Assembly: GCA_039105265.1 (NCBI GenBank)
Contig: JAPFFF010000057.1
Coordinates: forward strand, 372,001-436,000
Direction: 5' to 3'
Source: Tritrichomonas musculus
Lineage: Eukaryota; Parabasalia; Tritrichomonadida; Tritrichomonadidae
DNA length: 64,000 nt
How positions within the stretch are numbered: the first letter of the stretch is position 1; each line of letters begins with the position of its first letter. Of this stretch, positions 1-10,358 are shown one piece after another. The position numbers were made by a program, and so were the translations under genes. The notes beneath the pieces are model-generated. The model saw only the letters and a list, made by a program, of their open reading frames with translations, made no database searches and was not told where the DNA came from.

Positions 1-277
1 TAAAGATCATCGTCAAATGATTATCTCCATTAAAGTCAACTGGTGAGTAGCCAACGAATTTGACAATATTAGGATGCTGCAATTCACCCATTAATTTAAT
101 TGCATTTAAATCTCTTTCCCTTGAATCTTCATCATCCATATGGCTGATTTTTGCAACAAACTTTTCTTTTGTGCTTTTATCTTCAATTAATAAAACATTG
201 CCAAAGCCCCCTGATCCAATTTTGCTGACAACCTGATATCTGTCTAGAGAAATGAGGTACTGCTCGATTTGGGCCAT
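1..277 (-). CDS. protein kinase, N-terminal part (runs off the left edge)
   Basis: This is the first 92 codons of a Ser/Thr kinase-like gene on the minus strand; the rest lies outside the window. The translation opens MAQIEQYLISLDRYQVVSKI and then shows a canonical glycine-rich loop, GSGGFGNV. The VAIK-type lysine follows in KFVAKIS, and then a helix and the LQHPNIVKFVGY motif typical of the kinase N-lobe. A TCACT initiator-like element lies 10 bases before the ATG, which supports this start. Unlike most kinases in the window, the N-lobe begins almost at residue 1 and the loop glycines are intact. Catalytic loop and any C-terminal domain (Sel1, LRR or ankyrin) cannot be seen. Confidence 0.85.
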   Translation of the reverse strand, partial: MAQIEQYLISLDRYQVVSKIGSGGFGNVLLIEDKSTKEKFVAKISHMDDEDSRERDLNAIKLMGELQHPNIVKFVGYSPVDFNGDNHLTMIF

Positions 278-284
278 TGTTAAA

Positions 285-289
285 AGTGA
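285..289 (-). promoter_or_regulatory. initiator-like element TCACT before the kinase at the left edge
   Basis: The minus strand reads TCACT with its A 10 bases before the ATG. This matches TCA(C/T)(A/T), the initiator known to set transcription starts in Trichomonas vaginalis. Assignment rests on match and position only. Confidence 0.5.
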
Positions 290-1842
290 AATGGTTTTCT
301 ATTAGTTAAGAATATTAAGATGAACAATTCAATTTATATCTCAAAAATGAAATGAAATTGCTAATTTTAAATATTTTATTTTATATATTTTGTGCATTAT
401 TCATCTATATGTATTATTTAATATTTAATTCATTGGTTAAAATAATTAGATATTTTTGTTTGCTTGTTTTTATCCTCTCAATTTTGGATCACTTCATTAC
501 CGCTGATACGATGAAATTATTCAATATAATAGATTCACCTATTTAACTATCACGAAATTTCTTATTGTTTATTTTTTGTCTCGTTTTCTTTCTCAATTTT
601 TTCAATCATTAATAATTAAAACTTTGATTGTTTCTAAAAAAATATTGATACAATATGATCATTCAAATTTTTGAGAGATTATTTGTTCAATGTCTTATTT
701 TCATTCACGATTTTTTTTAAAACCAAAATTCTATTTTTCATGCTTTTTGATTTAAGTAAACAAAAAATCAATATAAATGACTAAAAATGATAGAATCGCA
801 GTATTCATTGAATTTAGTTTCTTATGAGAACCCATATTTCTCCCCAAAAAATTTTTTTGGTTATATATTTCATAATTCATTATGAAAATTCATCATTAAA
901 ATATTAATTCATTTAAAAATAAATTATATATGCTAATACATATTGAAATAAACAAGAATTTACAAATGATACAATTATATCTTTCATTTAAAAACTTTCA
1001 TTTATACTTTATATATTATAAATACACCATAAAAAATCGATATAAACTCCGTTCAACCACATTTCTACAAATAACATCATATATATATATATATCTGTAT
1101 ATTTATTTAATTCTAAAAAAAAAAAAAAAAATTAATGAAATTATTTCTGCACATTATCTTAACTTTTTGCAGTCAGAATTACCATGATTATGAAATAAAA
1201 ATATGAAATATTTTTTTTCTTGATGTTAATATCAATTTATTTCATATTGTACTAACCAAGAATGATATATATCGTTACAATAATTATCTTTTAGCCAAAA
1301 CTAATGATATGTATCAAAATAAATATTTAAACCTATATTTTCAAATGTAAGTTTTTATCAAAAATCAGCAACTTCATATTTTTCAAAGGATCCATTCAAA
1401 AGAAACTTTAGATCTTTTTCATCTTTTTTTAGTGCAATTAGAATGAAAACTTTGCGGATAATTGCTATTTTTTCCAATTAATACAAAATCAATGAGTTGC
1501 ATTTCTTTTTGGCTTGAATATTTGCCTCAATTGATACCAATTTTTTTTTTTTTTTTTTAAAAAAAAAAAATGATGATTCATCTTGTTCTCAATCATTATT
1601 TTTGATTAAAAAAACTCTTAAAAATTTTATTTATAAATTGTCTTTCTGTTAAAATAGCTAAAGCCATTATACAGGTCTTCATGATTATTTAATGTTATGC
1701 GAATAGAAAAACACTATTTCTCAGTTCTCTTATTATTTTAATTATTTTCAAATTTATAATTTTAATATTAAACAATAATATTCAAAGTAATCAAGCTTTT
1801 TTTTAGATGACTTTTTTTATTAATAAAGAATTAAAAGGATTT
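290..1842. other. AT-rich intergenic stretch, no gene seen
   Basis: Only short, low-complexity open frames occur here and none resembles a protein. A run of T followed directly by a run of A at about 1541-1570 makes a simple hairpin, and a short TA tract lies near 1080. I see no RNA gene or long repeat. Confidence 0.6.
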
Positions 1843-3864
1843 TCAACCATCTATTCTTTCCATTTTTTTGAATTTTTCTATTTCAAACCAATTACCATAA
1901 CTTTTCTCTCCATCTGGACTTGTGATGATTTCTCTTTTCACTTTTTGAAATTCAGTTGTAACAATCTTATAATCTAATACTCTTGTTTTCCAAGCATCTC
2001 CGAAAAATTCAGAAAAGCCACCAGAGAAAATACCGATAACTGTTCTTAGTGCAACTGCATCTTTTTTCATCACTCTTTTGTAATGACACTCTGTGGATGG
2101 CTCTCCGACTTGTTTTATATCAAATTCGTAGTCAACAGTTGCCTTTTTTTCAACTTTCCATTCGTTATTTACTTTTGTTGGACTATATTGGATTTTTCCT
2201 TGATTATCAATTATTTTAACTCTTTCTTGATCTTGATAAATCATTATTTTTTTGGCTGATTTTCCAGAACCTTCATAAATTGTATTGACCAATTGATTTT
2301 TGAACGATTCACGTTCCTCTATTATGGTTTCAGTCCACTCTTTAATAACTTTGATTGGATCATATCTACTCTTACCTTGATTGTCAGTTATTTTGACTCT
2401 TTCTTGGTTTTGATATCGCATTGTCCTTTTTTTAATATTTCCAGATTCTTCACATTTAGTATCAACCAACTGATTATCCAAATATTCTCTCTCTATTGTG
2501 ATGGTTTCAGTCCACTCCTTGATGACTTTAATTGGATTATATTTGATTTTGCCTTGATTGTCAGTTATCTTGACTCTTTCTTGATTTTGATAACACATTA
2601 TCTTTTTAGTAATTTTCCCTGACTCTTCATATTTCGTATTAACCAGTTGATTAAGTAGAGATTCAAGTTCTTCGATTATAATTTCAGTCCACTCTTTAAT
2701 AACTTTGATTGGATCATATTTACTCTTACCTTGATTGTCAGTTATTTTGATCCTTTCTTGATCTTGATACAACATAATCTTTTTCGTAATGTTTCCAGAC
2801 TTTTCACATTTAGTATTGGCTAATTGATTGAGTAAAATTTCACGTTCTTTTGTTATTGTTTCAGTCCATTCTTTAATAACTTTGATTGGTTCATATTTGC
2901 TATTTCCTTGATTGTCAGTTATTTTGACTTTTTCTTGGTCTTGATAGTGCATTATTGTCTTGGTAATATTTCCTGATTCTTCACATTTGGTATTGACCAA
3001 TTGATTAAACAAAAATTCATGTTCTTCTGTTATTGTTTCTGTCCATTCTTTGACAACTTCTTCAGTCTGTGTAAATTTGTCATTCCAATCAATTATTTCA
3101 ATCTTTTTGGAATCTTTATAATAAAAAATTGTTGATTTCTTGTTTTTATCAATTTGTTTGATTTCGGTATGACAAAGTGTTTTTTGTATGATAGTTTCAT
3201 TTCTCATTAAATATTCTGTGTTAAATGGACGCAAATTGTTGGTTGATATTGGTTTGAACTGCTTTGCGAAATCTCTAATTTTATTAAATTCTTTTTTGGT
3301 ATTTTGATCATCATAAAGTTTAGAGTTTACACAAAAGCATTGCATTTGAAGTTGTAAATTCTCACAACCTTTGAGCATTTTGATCGTTTTAATTATCTTA
3401 TCTTTATAATTATTAACAAAATCTTCTTTTTCTTTTTCTGAATCAAATGTGCCATCAAAGCATTTGGTGAATACTATTGCTGTCTGATTCCAAAGTTCCG
3501 TATTATTATTGAAAAAATAATATAAATATTTCAATATCTTTTTGTCAGAATCTTCAAATCTTGGCTTTTGGGAGTTAACTACAATGAAAAAGGCGTTTAT
3601 TCCTTGTGACCAACTCTTTAAAAAACTCACCATCTTTTCAATGTATTCTTGATCTTTTTTAATATCAGTTGTAACAAAACCTGGATTGTCTATATAGTTT
3701 ACTTTAATTCCATCAATAATGTTGCTTTTAACTTCCGTAACAACTGTGCATGAGTCTGTGCTGGATGAAGCTTTAAATGCATTTTTGTTTTCTATGAAAG
3801 TGCACCCAAGTGTAGACTTTCCGATTCCTGTTCCACCAATTGGAATAACTGTTATATCGCTCAT
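1843..3864 (-). CDS. AIG1/GIMAP-type GTPase with five tandem 59-residue repeats
   Basis: A 673-residue protein. Residues 1-200 form an AIG1-type GTPase domain: P-loop GGTGIGKST at 10-18, DNPG (G3) at 59-62 and FTKCFD at about 132-137 in the G4 position. AIG1/GIMAP and septin-like GTPases bind GTP and often assemble at membranes. From residue 272 to 566 the protein has five head-to-tail 59-residue units, each opening KEWTE and holding an NQLV or NQLA segment and an ITDNQG or IDNQG turn. At DNA level the repeat is exactly 177 bp (about 2167-3051). A diverged partial unit precedes the array and a distinct C-terminal domain (567-673) follows. No signal peptide or membrane segment is seen. TCATT lies 12 bases before the ATG. 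GTPase assignment is firm; the repeat function is unknown. Confidence 0.85.
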   Translation of the reverse strand: MSDITVIPIGGTGIGKSTLGCTFIENKNAFKASSSTDSCTVVTEVKSNIIDGIKVNYIDNPGFVTTDIKKDQEYIEKMVSFLKSWSQGINAFFIVVNSQKPRFEDSDKKILKYLYYFFNNNTELWNQTAIVFTKCFDGTFDSEKEKEDFVNNYKDKIIKTIKMLKGCENLQLQMQCFCVNSKLYDDQNTKKEFNKIRDFAKQFKPISTNNLRPFNTEYLMRNETIIQKTLCHTEIKQIDKNKKSTIFYYKDSKKIEIIDWNDKFTQTEEVVKEWTETITEEHEFLFNQLVNTKCEESGNITKTIMHYQDQEKVKITDNQGNSKYEPIKVIKEWTETITKEREILLNQLANTKCEKSGNITKKIMLYQDQERIKITDNQGKSKYDPIKVIKEWTEIIIEELESLLNQLVNTKYEESGKITKKIMCYQNQERVKITDNQGKIKYNPIKVIKEWTETITIEREYLDNQLVDTKCEESGNIKKRTMRYQNQERVKITDNQGKSRYDPIKVIKEWTETIIEERESFKNQLVNTIYEGSGKSAKKIMIYQDQERVKIIDNQGKIQYSPTKVNNEWKVEKKATVDYEFDIKQVGEPSTECHYKRVMKKDAVALRTVIGIFSGGFSEFFGDAWKTRVLDYKIVTTEFQKVKREIITSPDGEKSYGNWFEIEKFKKMERIDG
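2167..3051 (-). repeat. 177-bp tandem repeat inside the AIG1 GTPase gene, five units
   Basis: Five in-frame 177-bp units encode 59 residues each. The units are similar but not identical; substitutions are scattered and there are no indels, so the frame is kept. This suggests growth by unequal crossing-over with selection for the protein repeat. Confidence 0.9.
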
Positions 3865-3873
3865 TTATTAAAA

Positions 3874-3878
3874 AATGA
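3874..3878 (-). promoter_or_regulatory. initiator-like element TCATT before the AIG1 GTPase
   Basis: TCATT on the minus strand, its A 12 bases before the ATG, matches the trichomonad initiator consensus. Confidence 0.5.
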
Positions 3879-5158
3879 ACTGAAAATCAAACATTGGGAA
3901 AAAGTCATGTTTTTTTCTTTTTTGAAGCCATAAATGGTCATACTTTTAAAACCAACAAAGATTAAGATTTCATAAATCATATTAGATCATGCTCTATTTT
4001 ATTAAAATATCCAACTTGTAAAATTTTCAAAAATTATATCAGTTAAGTATAAAATAAAATTTTAGCATATCACATTCCAAAATTTTATTCATCTAATATT
4101 TTTGAAAATATTTCAATTAAAAAAACAATTGAGAAGTTAATAATTAAAAACATATTCACTTAAATATGTATAAAAAACATTGATTCACTTATATAAAAAT
4201 GATATTTCATGATTTACAATAAAAAACAAATTAAAAATCAAAATAAAATTCTATTAAAACTTGAACTCTGTTTATTTAAAAAGTCGTAACAGATCATATT
4301 TGAAAGAAATAGAATGATCATTCTATTTATATGTATATTAAAAATATAGTCTGATAAATGAAAATATATTTTTATGGAATTAATGATTTGTGAATGCCAT
4401 AAATTTTCAAATTTTATTTTTTTCATGACATCTAAAATTTTTTTTCTTTCCTGTTAGTTTTATTTATTTATAAGTTAGACATTTACAACAAAGCAAATTT
4501 TATCAAATGCAAGCCAGAACCTAATACCCCAAAAAAGAACGTTAACAATTTCAAACAAAATTAAGAGATTTCGTATAATAAATATGTTTTCTTTCCTATA
4601 GAATAATAATAAATACTAATTTTTGGCTTTTTTCAATGAGAAAATATAATTTTAGAAGTACGGGAACTATAAAAAGTCTCCAATATCCTTTATTTTTTAA
4701 TATTATATTATTTACTCTATATAGAATATAAAAAACATAAAATTAAAATTATTTATTCGACAGGTGTAGTTTTATAAACATTTTAGTTTTTAATTGTAAA
4801 CTATTGAATATGGAAATAATAAAGATAATATATTTGGATCAAATAGATAACTGTAACTGACTTTTTAACATAAATACAAGTTATTTTAAATCTAATATCA
4901 GTGTATTAAATGTTCTTTATATTATTTTACATTAATTAAGATATAATTATTATCTCGTTGATCAAATAGGAATAAGAAAAAAAATGAAAATGATTATAAA
5001 TACAGATTATTTTATGTAAATATAAAGTTTATTTGAGAAATATTATTTGTTTTATGTAAAAAAAAAGTTTATTTGCGTAAGTGTCCCCATATTATATTAT
5101 TAATGTAATATGAATACATGTAAATAATATTTATGTTTTAAATTACAATATATATGAA
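3879..5158. other. AT-rich intergenic stretch between GTPase and tRNA
   Basis: A 62-codon open frame near 4238-4426 has low-complexity AT-driven composition and no recognisable motif, so I do not call it a gene. No repeats or RNA genes are seen before the tRNA. Confidence 0.6.
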
Positions 5159-5240
5159 GGTACTTTGGCCGAGTGGTCTAAGGCGTTGGATTTAAGCCCC
5201 AATTCCGCGAGGAGCGTGGGTTCGAACCCCACAGGTACCA
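5159..5240 (+). tRNA. tRNA-Leu, anticodon UAA
   Basis: The 82-base sequence folds as a class II tRNA. The acceptor stem pairs GGTACTT with AGGTACC, leaving discriminator A at 5240; no CCA is encoded. The D arm is GCC/GGC with a G-rich loop. The anticodon loop TTTAAGC places TAA at the anticodon, and the last base pair of that stem is an A-C mismatch. A variable arm of about 13 bases contains TCC/GGA pairing, as expected for Leu. The T arm GTGGG/CCCAC encloses TTCGAAC, and the B box GGTTCGAAC is perfect. There is no intron. UAA reads UUA, the favoured Leu codon in DNA this AT-rich. Confidence 0.95.
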
Positions 5241-5241
5241 T

Positions 5242-5259
5242 ATTTTTGATATTTTTTTT
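5242..5259 (+). terminator. RNA polymerase III terminator after tRNA-Leu
   Basis: A T5 run (5243-5247) and a T8 run (5252-5259) start three bases after the discriminator base, the usual polymerase III stop signal. Confidence 0.8.
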
Positions 5260-5565
5260 AAAAATATATTTATTTTTCTTTTCGCAATATTTTTATTTAA
5301 AATTAAATGAATTCAGCACTAATCATTTTTTACCTGTTGTTTTCTACAAAACTTTCTCCTTTAATAAATCGGACATTTATTTATTTTCAATCAAAAATAC
5401 GAGTTAAAAGATTTCTTTGATATCTTTCATGTTTTTAAATATTTTCTTTTCATTTTTATTATTATTTTTATCAATGCCTATTCTTCCAAATAAAATTAAA
5501 TAGGGTGGTGTATTTGAACACGAAAATTTTATTAATAAATGAAGTTTTTAATATATGATATATTT
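5260..5565. other. short intergenic stretch, nothing seen
   Basis: AT-rich sequence between the tRNA terminator and the convergent kinase-Sel1 gene. No feature recognised. Confidence 0.5.
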
Positions 5566-8500
5566 TTATATATCCAAACCAAATCCTTCATAAAAATATT
5601 TGTTAATCATTTTTCTTTTTGTGTTTAGATTGTCTTCTTTGATAATATTTTTTTCAGGTTCGATTGCCACTAATACTTCCAAATGTCTTGTAAAACTGTA
5701 AAAATTGTCATAATTATAAACCCTTTTTATCATATCTTCACAGCGAGCTTTATCTACTAAATTTAGTTTATTTTTGTAATAATGAACAAATATCACAGTT
5801 TCTAAAGTATTCTCGCATTTATACTTTTCTATTGTTTGTTTAATTGGCAAATTTTTAATGGTCAAAAAACAAGCCAGTAATAAAGAAGGCAACCTAAATG
5901 TTTTACAATCAGTTATCGCAAGATTCTTAATTATTTCTTCAGTGTATTGATCATTTGGATCCTCATTCAAATAAATAAGGGCCAAATTAAACTTTGAGAA
6001 TAAATCATCTTTTTGACGAATTGCTTCTTTAAAATATATGATCGCTGCTGCTTTATTATTTTTATATTGTTTATATAAAACGCCAAGATTATTTTTAGAA
6101 TATTGATCATTGAATGATGATGCTACTTTAAAATAACTTATGGCTTTGTCAATATCACGTTTTATATATCTACCGTCTGAATAAATGACACCAAGATAAA
6201 AGCATGCATCATGTAATCGATTCTTAGCAAGTTCTAAATAATAAATTGATTTCTTTATATCTTGTCTTACATCTTGACCAATATAATATTTTTTACCAAG
6301 CATTAATTGTGCTGTTGAATAATTCTGTTTTGCTGCTTCTGTGTAATAATGTATTGATAATTTTTTATCTTTCATTCGATCTAAAAAATCATGAATACAG
6401 CCCAGCATGAATAATGATTGTCCATCATATAATTGCGAAGCACGAAGAAAATAATTCACAGATTCATTTAGATTTTTTAATTGCAAATATAAAAGTCCCA
6501 ATGTTCGATTTGCACCAACATTATTTTGATTTGCTGCAAGTTTTAAATATTTAAGTGCTTTATTTATATCATATCTATTATATTTGGGCGTTGAATAAAT
6601 TTCACCAAGATAATATTGTGCCATTGAATAATTTTGATTAGCTGACAATGTGAAATAATGAATTGCTCTATCAATATCTTGTGGAATGTATGGACATTGG
6701 TAATTTATAACTGCAACATTATACTGAGCTATAGGGTGATTGTTGCCTGCAGCAAGAGTATAATAATAAAGAGCTTTTTTTATATCTTTTACACCATATT
6801 TATCATAAAAGTATATATTTCCAAGCATATATTGTGCTTCCAATACATTTGCATTTGATGCATATGAAAAATAATCAATTGCCGTTTTAAAGTCAATATC
6901 TAGATAAATGAATCCAAGAACATTCTTTGCCATTGGAAAATTTTGTTCAGCTGCAAGTGTCAAATACTTTTTAGCTAATTCAATATTCTTTCTTTCGTAA
7001 TCTTCAGTAGCATAAATAAAACCAAGATTATATTGCGATTCAATAAAATTTTGATCTGCAGCAATTTTCAAATAATATATGGCTTTGTCAATATCATATG
7101 CATTATATCTTCTTTCCATGTAAATAAGACCAAGCAAATTTTGAGACTCTAATGATCCTTGATTTGCAGCTAATGTCAAATATTCAATTGCTTTGTTAAT
7201 ATTGCCTGTAATATATCGTCCATCCTTATATATTTTTCCAAGTTCATACATTGCATCTATGTTTTTTTGTTCAGCAGCAAGTGTGTAATAGTGAATTGCT
7301 TTGCTCATATCACGATTTGTTGACACCCCTTTAGCATACATTTCGGCAGCATAATATTGTGATTCTGGATGATTATTGTCAGCAGCACGTAAGAAATATT
7401 CAAATGATTTCTTTTCGTCTTTTTTTTCACGCAAATAAATGATTCCAAGCATATTTTGTGCTTGAGAAAAATTTTGTTCTGAAGCAAGTGAAAAATAATG
7501 TATCGATTTATCGATATCTTTTTTATCATAATAAATTAATCCAAGGTTATGTTGGGCTGCTGCAAAATTTTGTTGGGCAGAAAGTGAAAGATAATGAATT
7601 GCCTTTTCAGTGTCCCTATTAAGTATTACACCATCCATATAGAAATAGCCAAACATGTTTAATACAAATTTTGAATCTTCAATAAACCAAATTTTCAAAT
7701 TTTGAATCATTTCGTTGATATTCTGCTCAAAACTGTTGTTTTTATTATAAGTATAACCAAGAATGTGAAAATCTTGAATATATTGCTTGTCAGATTGCAT
7801 ATATTTCTTTTTAAGTGCATTTTTAATGTCATCTAGAACATCTTCATCTATAATAGTACAATGCTCTAGCTTTTCTTGAGCTTTTTTGTTATTTTTTGCA
7901 GCTGAAAGCTGATAATATTGAATGGCTTTCACCATATCTGTCCCATTTAACTGTCCTTTTTCATGCAATAAGCCAAGCTGAAACATTGATTCTGAATTTT
8001 CATATTCAGCAAGAAAAACTAAAAATTTTGAGAAGACGTCATTATGAATTTTTTTACAAATTTTAAAACAATCGATTTCTGATATTTGCGTAACATTTGA
8101 AAACAAATTCGTGTAAAAATGTTGTATTAACTGTGAAATATTTGGCCTTTTCTCTGGATTTGTTTGAAGACACAAATTGATTATTTCTTCAATCATTGGA
8201 TTCTCTTGAATAGATTCTTCATCGAAGAAATATTTAATAGTCATTCCAATTGAATATATATCGGTTTTATTTGAAACTTTTTGACCTTCTAGAATTTCTG
8301 GCGATTTAAAACAGCTAGTAAAATCTTTTGTGATTTCTTCTTCTAGAACAATCAAATCATCTTTTATCATTCTGTCGAAATCGATAAGAATTGCTGTGTT
8401 GCTATGTTGTTCAATTATAATGTTGTATGGTGTTAAATCTCTATAAATGTAATGATTTTTGTGCATATTTTCAATTACAATCATGATTTCAAAAATATAT

Positions 8501-9429
8501 TTTATTTTGTCTTGAAATGTCAGATCTTTTACATTCACTTTTTCTAATGTTTCACCTTGAATAAATTCAATTAATATGTAATTTTGTAAATCCATTTTTC
8601 CTGCACCATAAAACCTCGGACATAATGGATGGTGAAAATTCTTGTAATTCTCAATTTCTCTCTTGTAAACTTTTTCTTTATTTCTATAAAAAAATTTCAT
8701 TATTAATAATTCTTCAGCTTCAATCAAATAAATTAAATCGACAGATCCTGAGCTTCCATTTGCATAAAAGCTTAAACTTAAATATTCTTCTTTTCTAAGG
8801 TTTATTTCACTGACTTTTGATTGAAAAAGTTCATCACATTTGTCAATCCTGTCAATTGAAGAGTTATTTAGACTTTTTGCTAATAAAAAACCAGAAATAC
8901 ATCTCCGAATTATTGTCCAAATATTTCCTATTTTAATAAATAAATTTTCATTCATTTTTCCTTTTGAAATTGTTAATTTTGACGAAAAATTACTGATTCT
9001 GTAATATAACAGTGAATTATCGCAGAAATTTAGGTGAAATTCTTTTGATACCTCAATCATTTCATTTTTAATTTGCTCGGAAAAACAATAAATCGATGCA
9101 TTTTGGTTTTGCGAAATAAATGGGAAAAAGTGAGAAATTAATGATGATCGATTGATAACAATTGTTTTGTAATCATAACAAATGAGGTAGTAATCACCCC
9201 CAAAATTATATTGAGATTCTTCTTCTTGATATTTATCAATGAAAAATGTCTGGTTATCTTTTTTTGGAAAAAGATCCGTATTATTGATATCTCCATTGAA
9301 AAAATGAAATGTGAATTTTTTAATCAGCATCTCAATATATTTATTTGGAAATGTAACCAAATCTTTTTGGATAGCTGATTTCAGGCCAACAAGGAAGGTT
9401 TTCATTAAAAAAGAAAAAAAAATTTTCAT
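5566..9429 (-). CDS. kinase-Sel1 repeat protein, intact, 1,287 residues
   Basis: An uninterrupted large gene. Residues 1-200 form an N-terminal domain I do not recognise; the decayed gene at 15868-18713 begins with a relative of it. A kinase domain spans about 225-450: loop GSSGSV, lysine K245 in LLIMKFF, catalytic loop YRDLTPYN with D331, and DFD (350-352) where most kinases have DFG. The His of HRD is Tyr. From about 480 to 1165 lie some eighteen Sel1 repeats (KAIHYLTLAAEQ...A..LG.IY), a helical scaffold for protein binding. No signal peptide or membrane segment, so probably cytosolic. A second Met at residue 9 is possible, and no TCAYW lies just upstream. DFD suggests altered activity, but the Asp that binds metal is kept. 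Confidence 0.9.
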   Translation of the reverse strand: MKIFFSFLMKTFLVGLKSAIQKDLVTFPNKYIEMLIKKFTFHFFNGDINNTDLFPKKDNQTFFIDKYQEEESQYNFGGDYYLICYDYKTIVINRSSLISHFFPFISQNQNASIYCFSEQIKNEMIEVSKEFHLNFCDNSLLYYRISNFSSKLTISKGKMNENLFIKIGNIWTIIRRCISGFLLAKSLNNSSIDRIDKCDELFQSKVSEINLRKEEYLSLSFYANGSSGSVDLIYLIEAEELLIMKFFYRNKEKVYKREIENYKNFHHPLCPRFYGAGKMDLQNYILIEFIQGETLEKVNVKDLTFQDKIKYIFEIMIVIENMHKNHYIYRDLTPYNIIIEQHSNTAILIDFDRMIKDDLIVLEEEITKDFTSCFKSPEILEGQKVSNKTDIYSIGMTIKYFFDEESIQENPMIEEIINLCLQTNPEKRPNISQLIQHFYTNLFSNVTQISEIDCFKICKKIHNDVFSKFLVFLAEYENSESMFQLGLLHEKGQLNGTDMVKAIQYYQLSAAKNNKKAQEKLEHCTIIDEDVLDDIKNALKKKYMQSDKQYIQDFHILGYTYNKNNSFEQNINEMIQNLKIWFIEDSKFVLNMFGYFYMDGVILNRDTEKAIHYLSLSAQQNFAAAQHNLGLIYYDKKDIDKSIHYFSLASEQNFSQAQNMLGIIYLREKKDEKKSFEYFLRAADNNHPESQYYAAEMYAKGVSTNRDMSKAIHYYTLAAEQKNIDAMYELGKIYKDGRYITGNINKAIEYLTLAANQGSLESQNLLGLIYMERRYNAYDIDKAIYYLKIAADQNFIESQYNLGFIYATEDYERKNIELAKKYLTLAAEQNFPMAKNVLGFIYLDIDFKTAIDYFSYASNANVLEAQYMLGNIYFYDKYGVKDIKKALYYYTLAAGNNHPIAQYNVAVINYQCPYIPQDIDRAIHYFTLSANQNYSMAQYYLGEIYSTPKYNRYDINKALKYLKLAANQNNVGANRTLGLLYLQLKNLNESVNYFLRASQLYDGQSLFMLGCIHDFLDRMKDKKLSIHYYTEAAKQNYSTAQLMLGKKYYIGQDVRQDIKKSIYYLELAKNRLHDACFYLGVIYSDGRYIKRDIDKAISYFKVASSFNDQYSKNNLGVLYKQYKNNKAAAIIYFKEAIRQKDDLFSKFNLALIYLNEDPNDQYTEEIIKNLAITDCKTFRLPSLLLACFLTIKNLPIKQTIEKYKCENTLETVIFVHYYKNKLNLVDKARCEDMIKRVYNYDNFYSFTRHLEVLVAIEPEKNIIKEDNLNTKRKMINKYFYEGFGLDI

Positions 9430-10358
9430 TCAATTTTTTTCTGATCTCAGAAAAAAAAATCGAACTTTTTCGAAAATTTTCATTCAATTTTTAAAGGCTT
9501 CTGAAAAAGAACAAAATAAAAATATAGCAAATTAAAAACATTCTATCATTATTATTTTTATTAATATAACAATTATTCTTATCTTCATTTGATTTTTTAT
9601 AAGTAAATAATCCATTATGGGTACTGAATAAGCAAAAGAGACTTTTTGTAAGGACATTCTAATAATTGAAAGAAAATATTTTTTTCTCTCAATTATTTTT
9701 AATAAAGGTCATAAAATTTTTTAAAAAGAAAGTTTTTAAAGATTAAATGAAATAATAAAAAACTAGGGTTGCATAGGGTCAAAAAATTGAAGAAGTGGGC
9801 AGCCCACTGGGCAATTGAGCTTTAAAAATTATGATGAAGTGATGTGATCAATTTGGCCTGTAAAGACCACTTTTTAAGGACGTCCTTAAAGTGTGAACTT
9901 TTCGGCATTGAATAAAAGCATAGAATATATATCAATACTTCCAAATTATGAAAATGATGATATTTGTTCTGAATTTCATTGCTAGTTGTGGAATGTAGTT
10001 GCATTTGAATCTAATAATTCACCATTTTCATCATTTTTATTATGATTTGAACTAAAAAAATCTGTAATGTGCCCTTTGTTCATGGAATTCTTTTTATTTT
10101 TTTTTTGTGAATTCTGTTAATTAAAATATTCTTTTTAAATATTATATCTTTTCTTAATTATTTTAAACAATATATTTATACATTAGATTTTTTAATGTGT
10201 ATCTTTTTTAATATGTAATAATATAATGATTAAATATACTTTAAACGAGGATATTCATAAATATTTATTTTTTTAATTTATTAAATTATTCAATAACAAA
10301 AATAAAATTATTTTAATTTGTTTAATATTTTATTTACATTTTATATGATTTTTAAATA
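9430..10358. other. intergenic stretch with a small palindrome
   Basis: No gene seen. A 16-base perfect palindrome TTAAGGACGTCCTTAA sits near 9875-9890, flanked by CACTTT and AGTG. A 6-bp hairpin GTGGGC-A-GCCCAC lies near 9796-9808. The 16-base motif TTTTCATTCAATTTTT occurs twice just upstream of the kinase gene, about 9423 and 9478. Confidence 0.5.

Noticed and set aside
5165-5407. 80-codon open frame beginning inside the tRNA
   Set aside because: It starts with TTG and its first third is the tRNA-Leu sequence; the rest is AT-driven.
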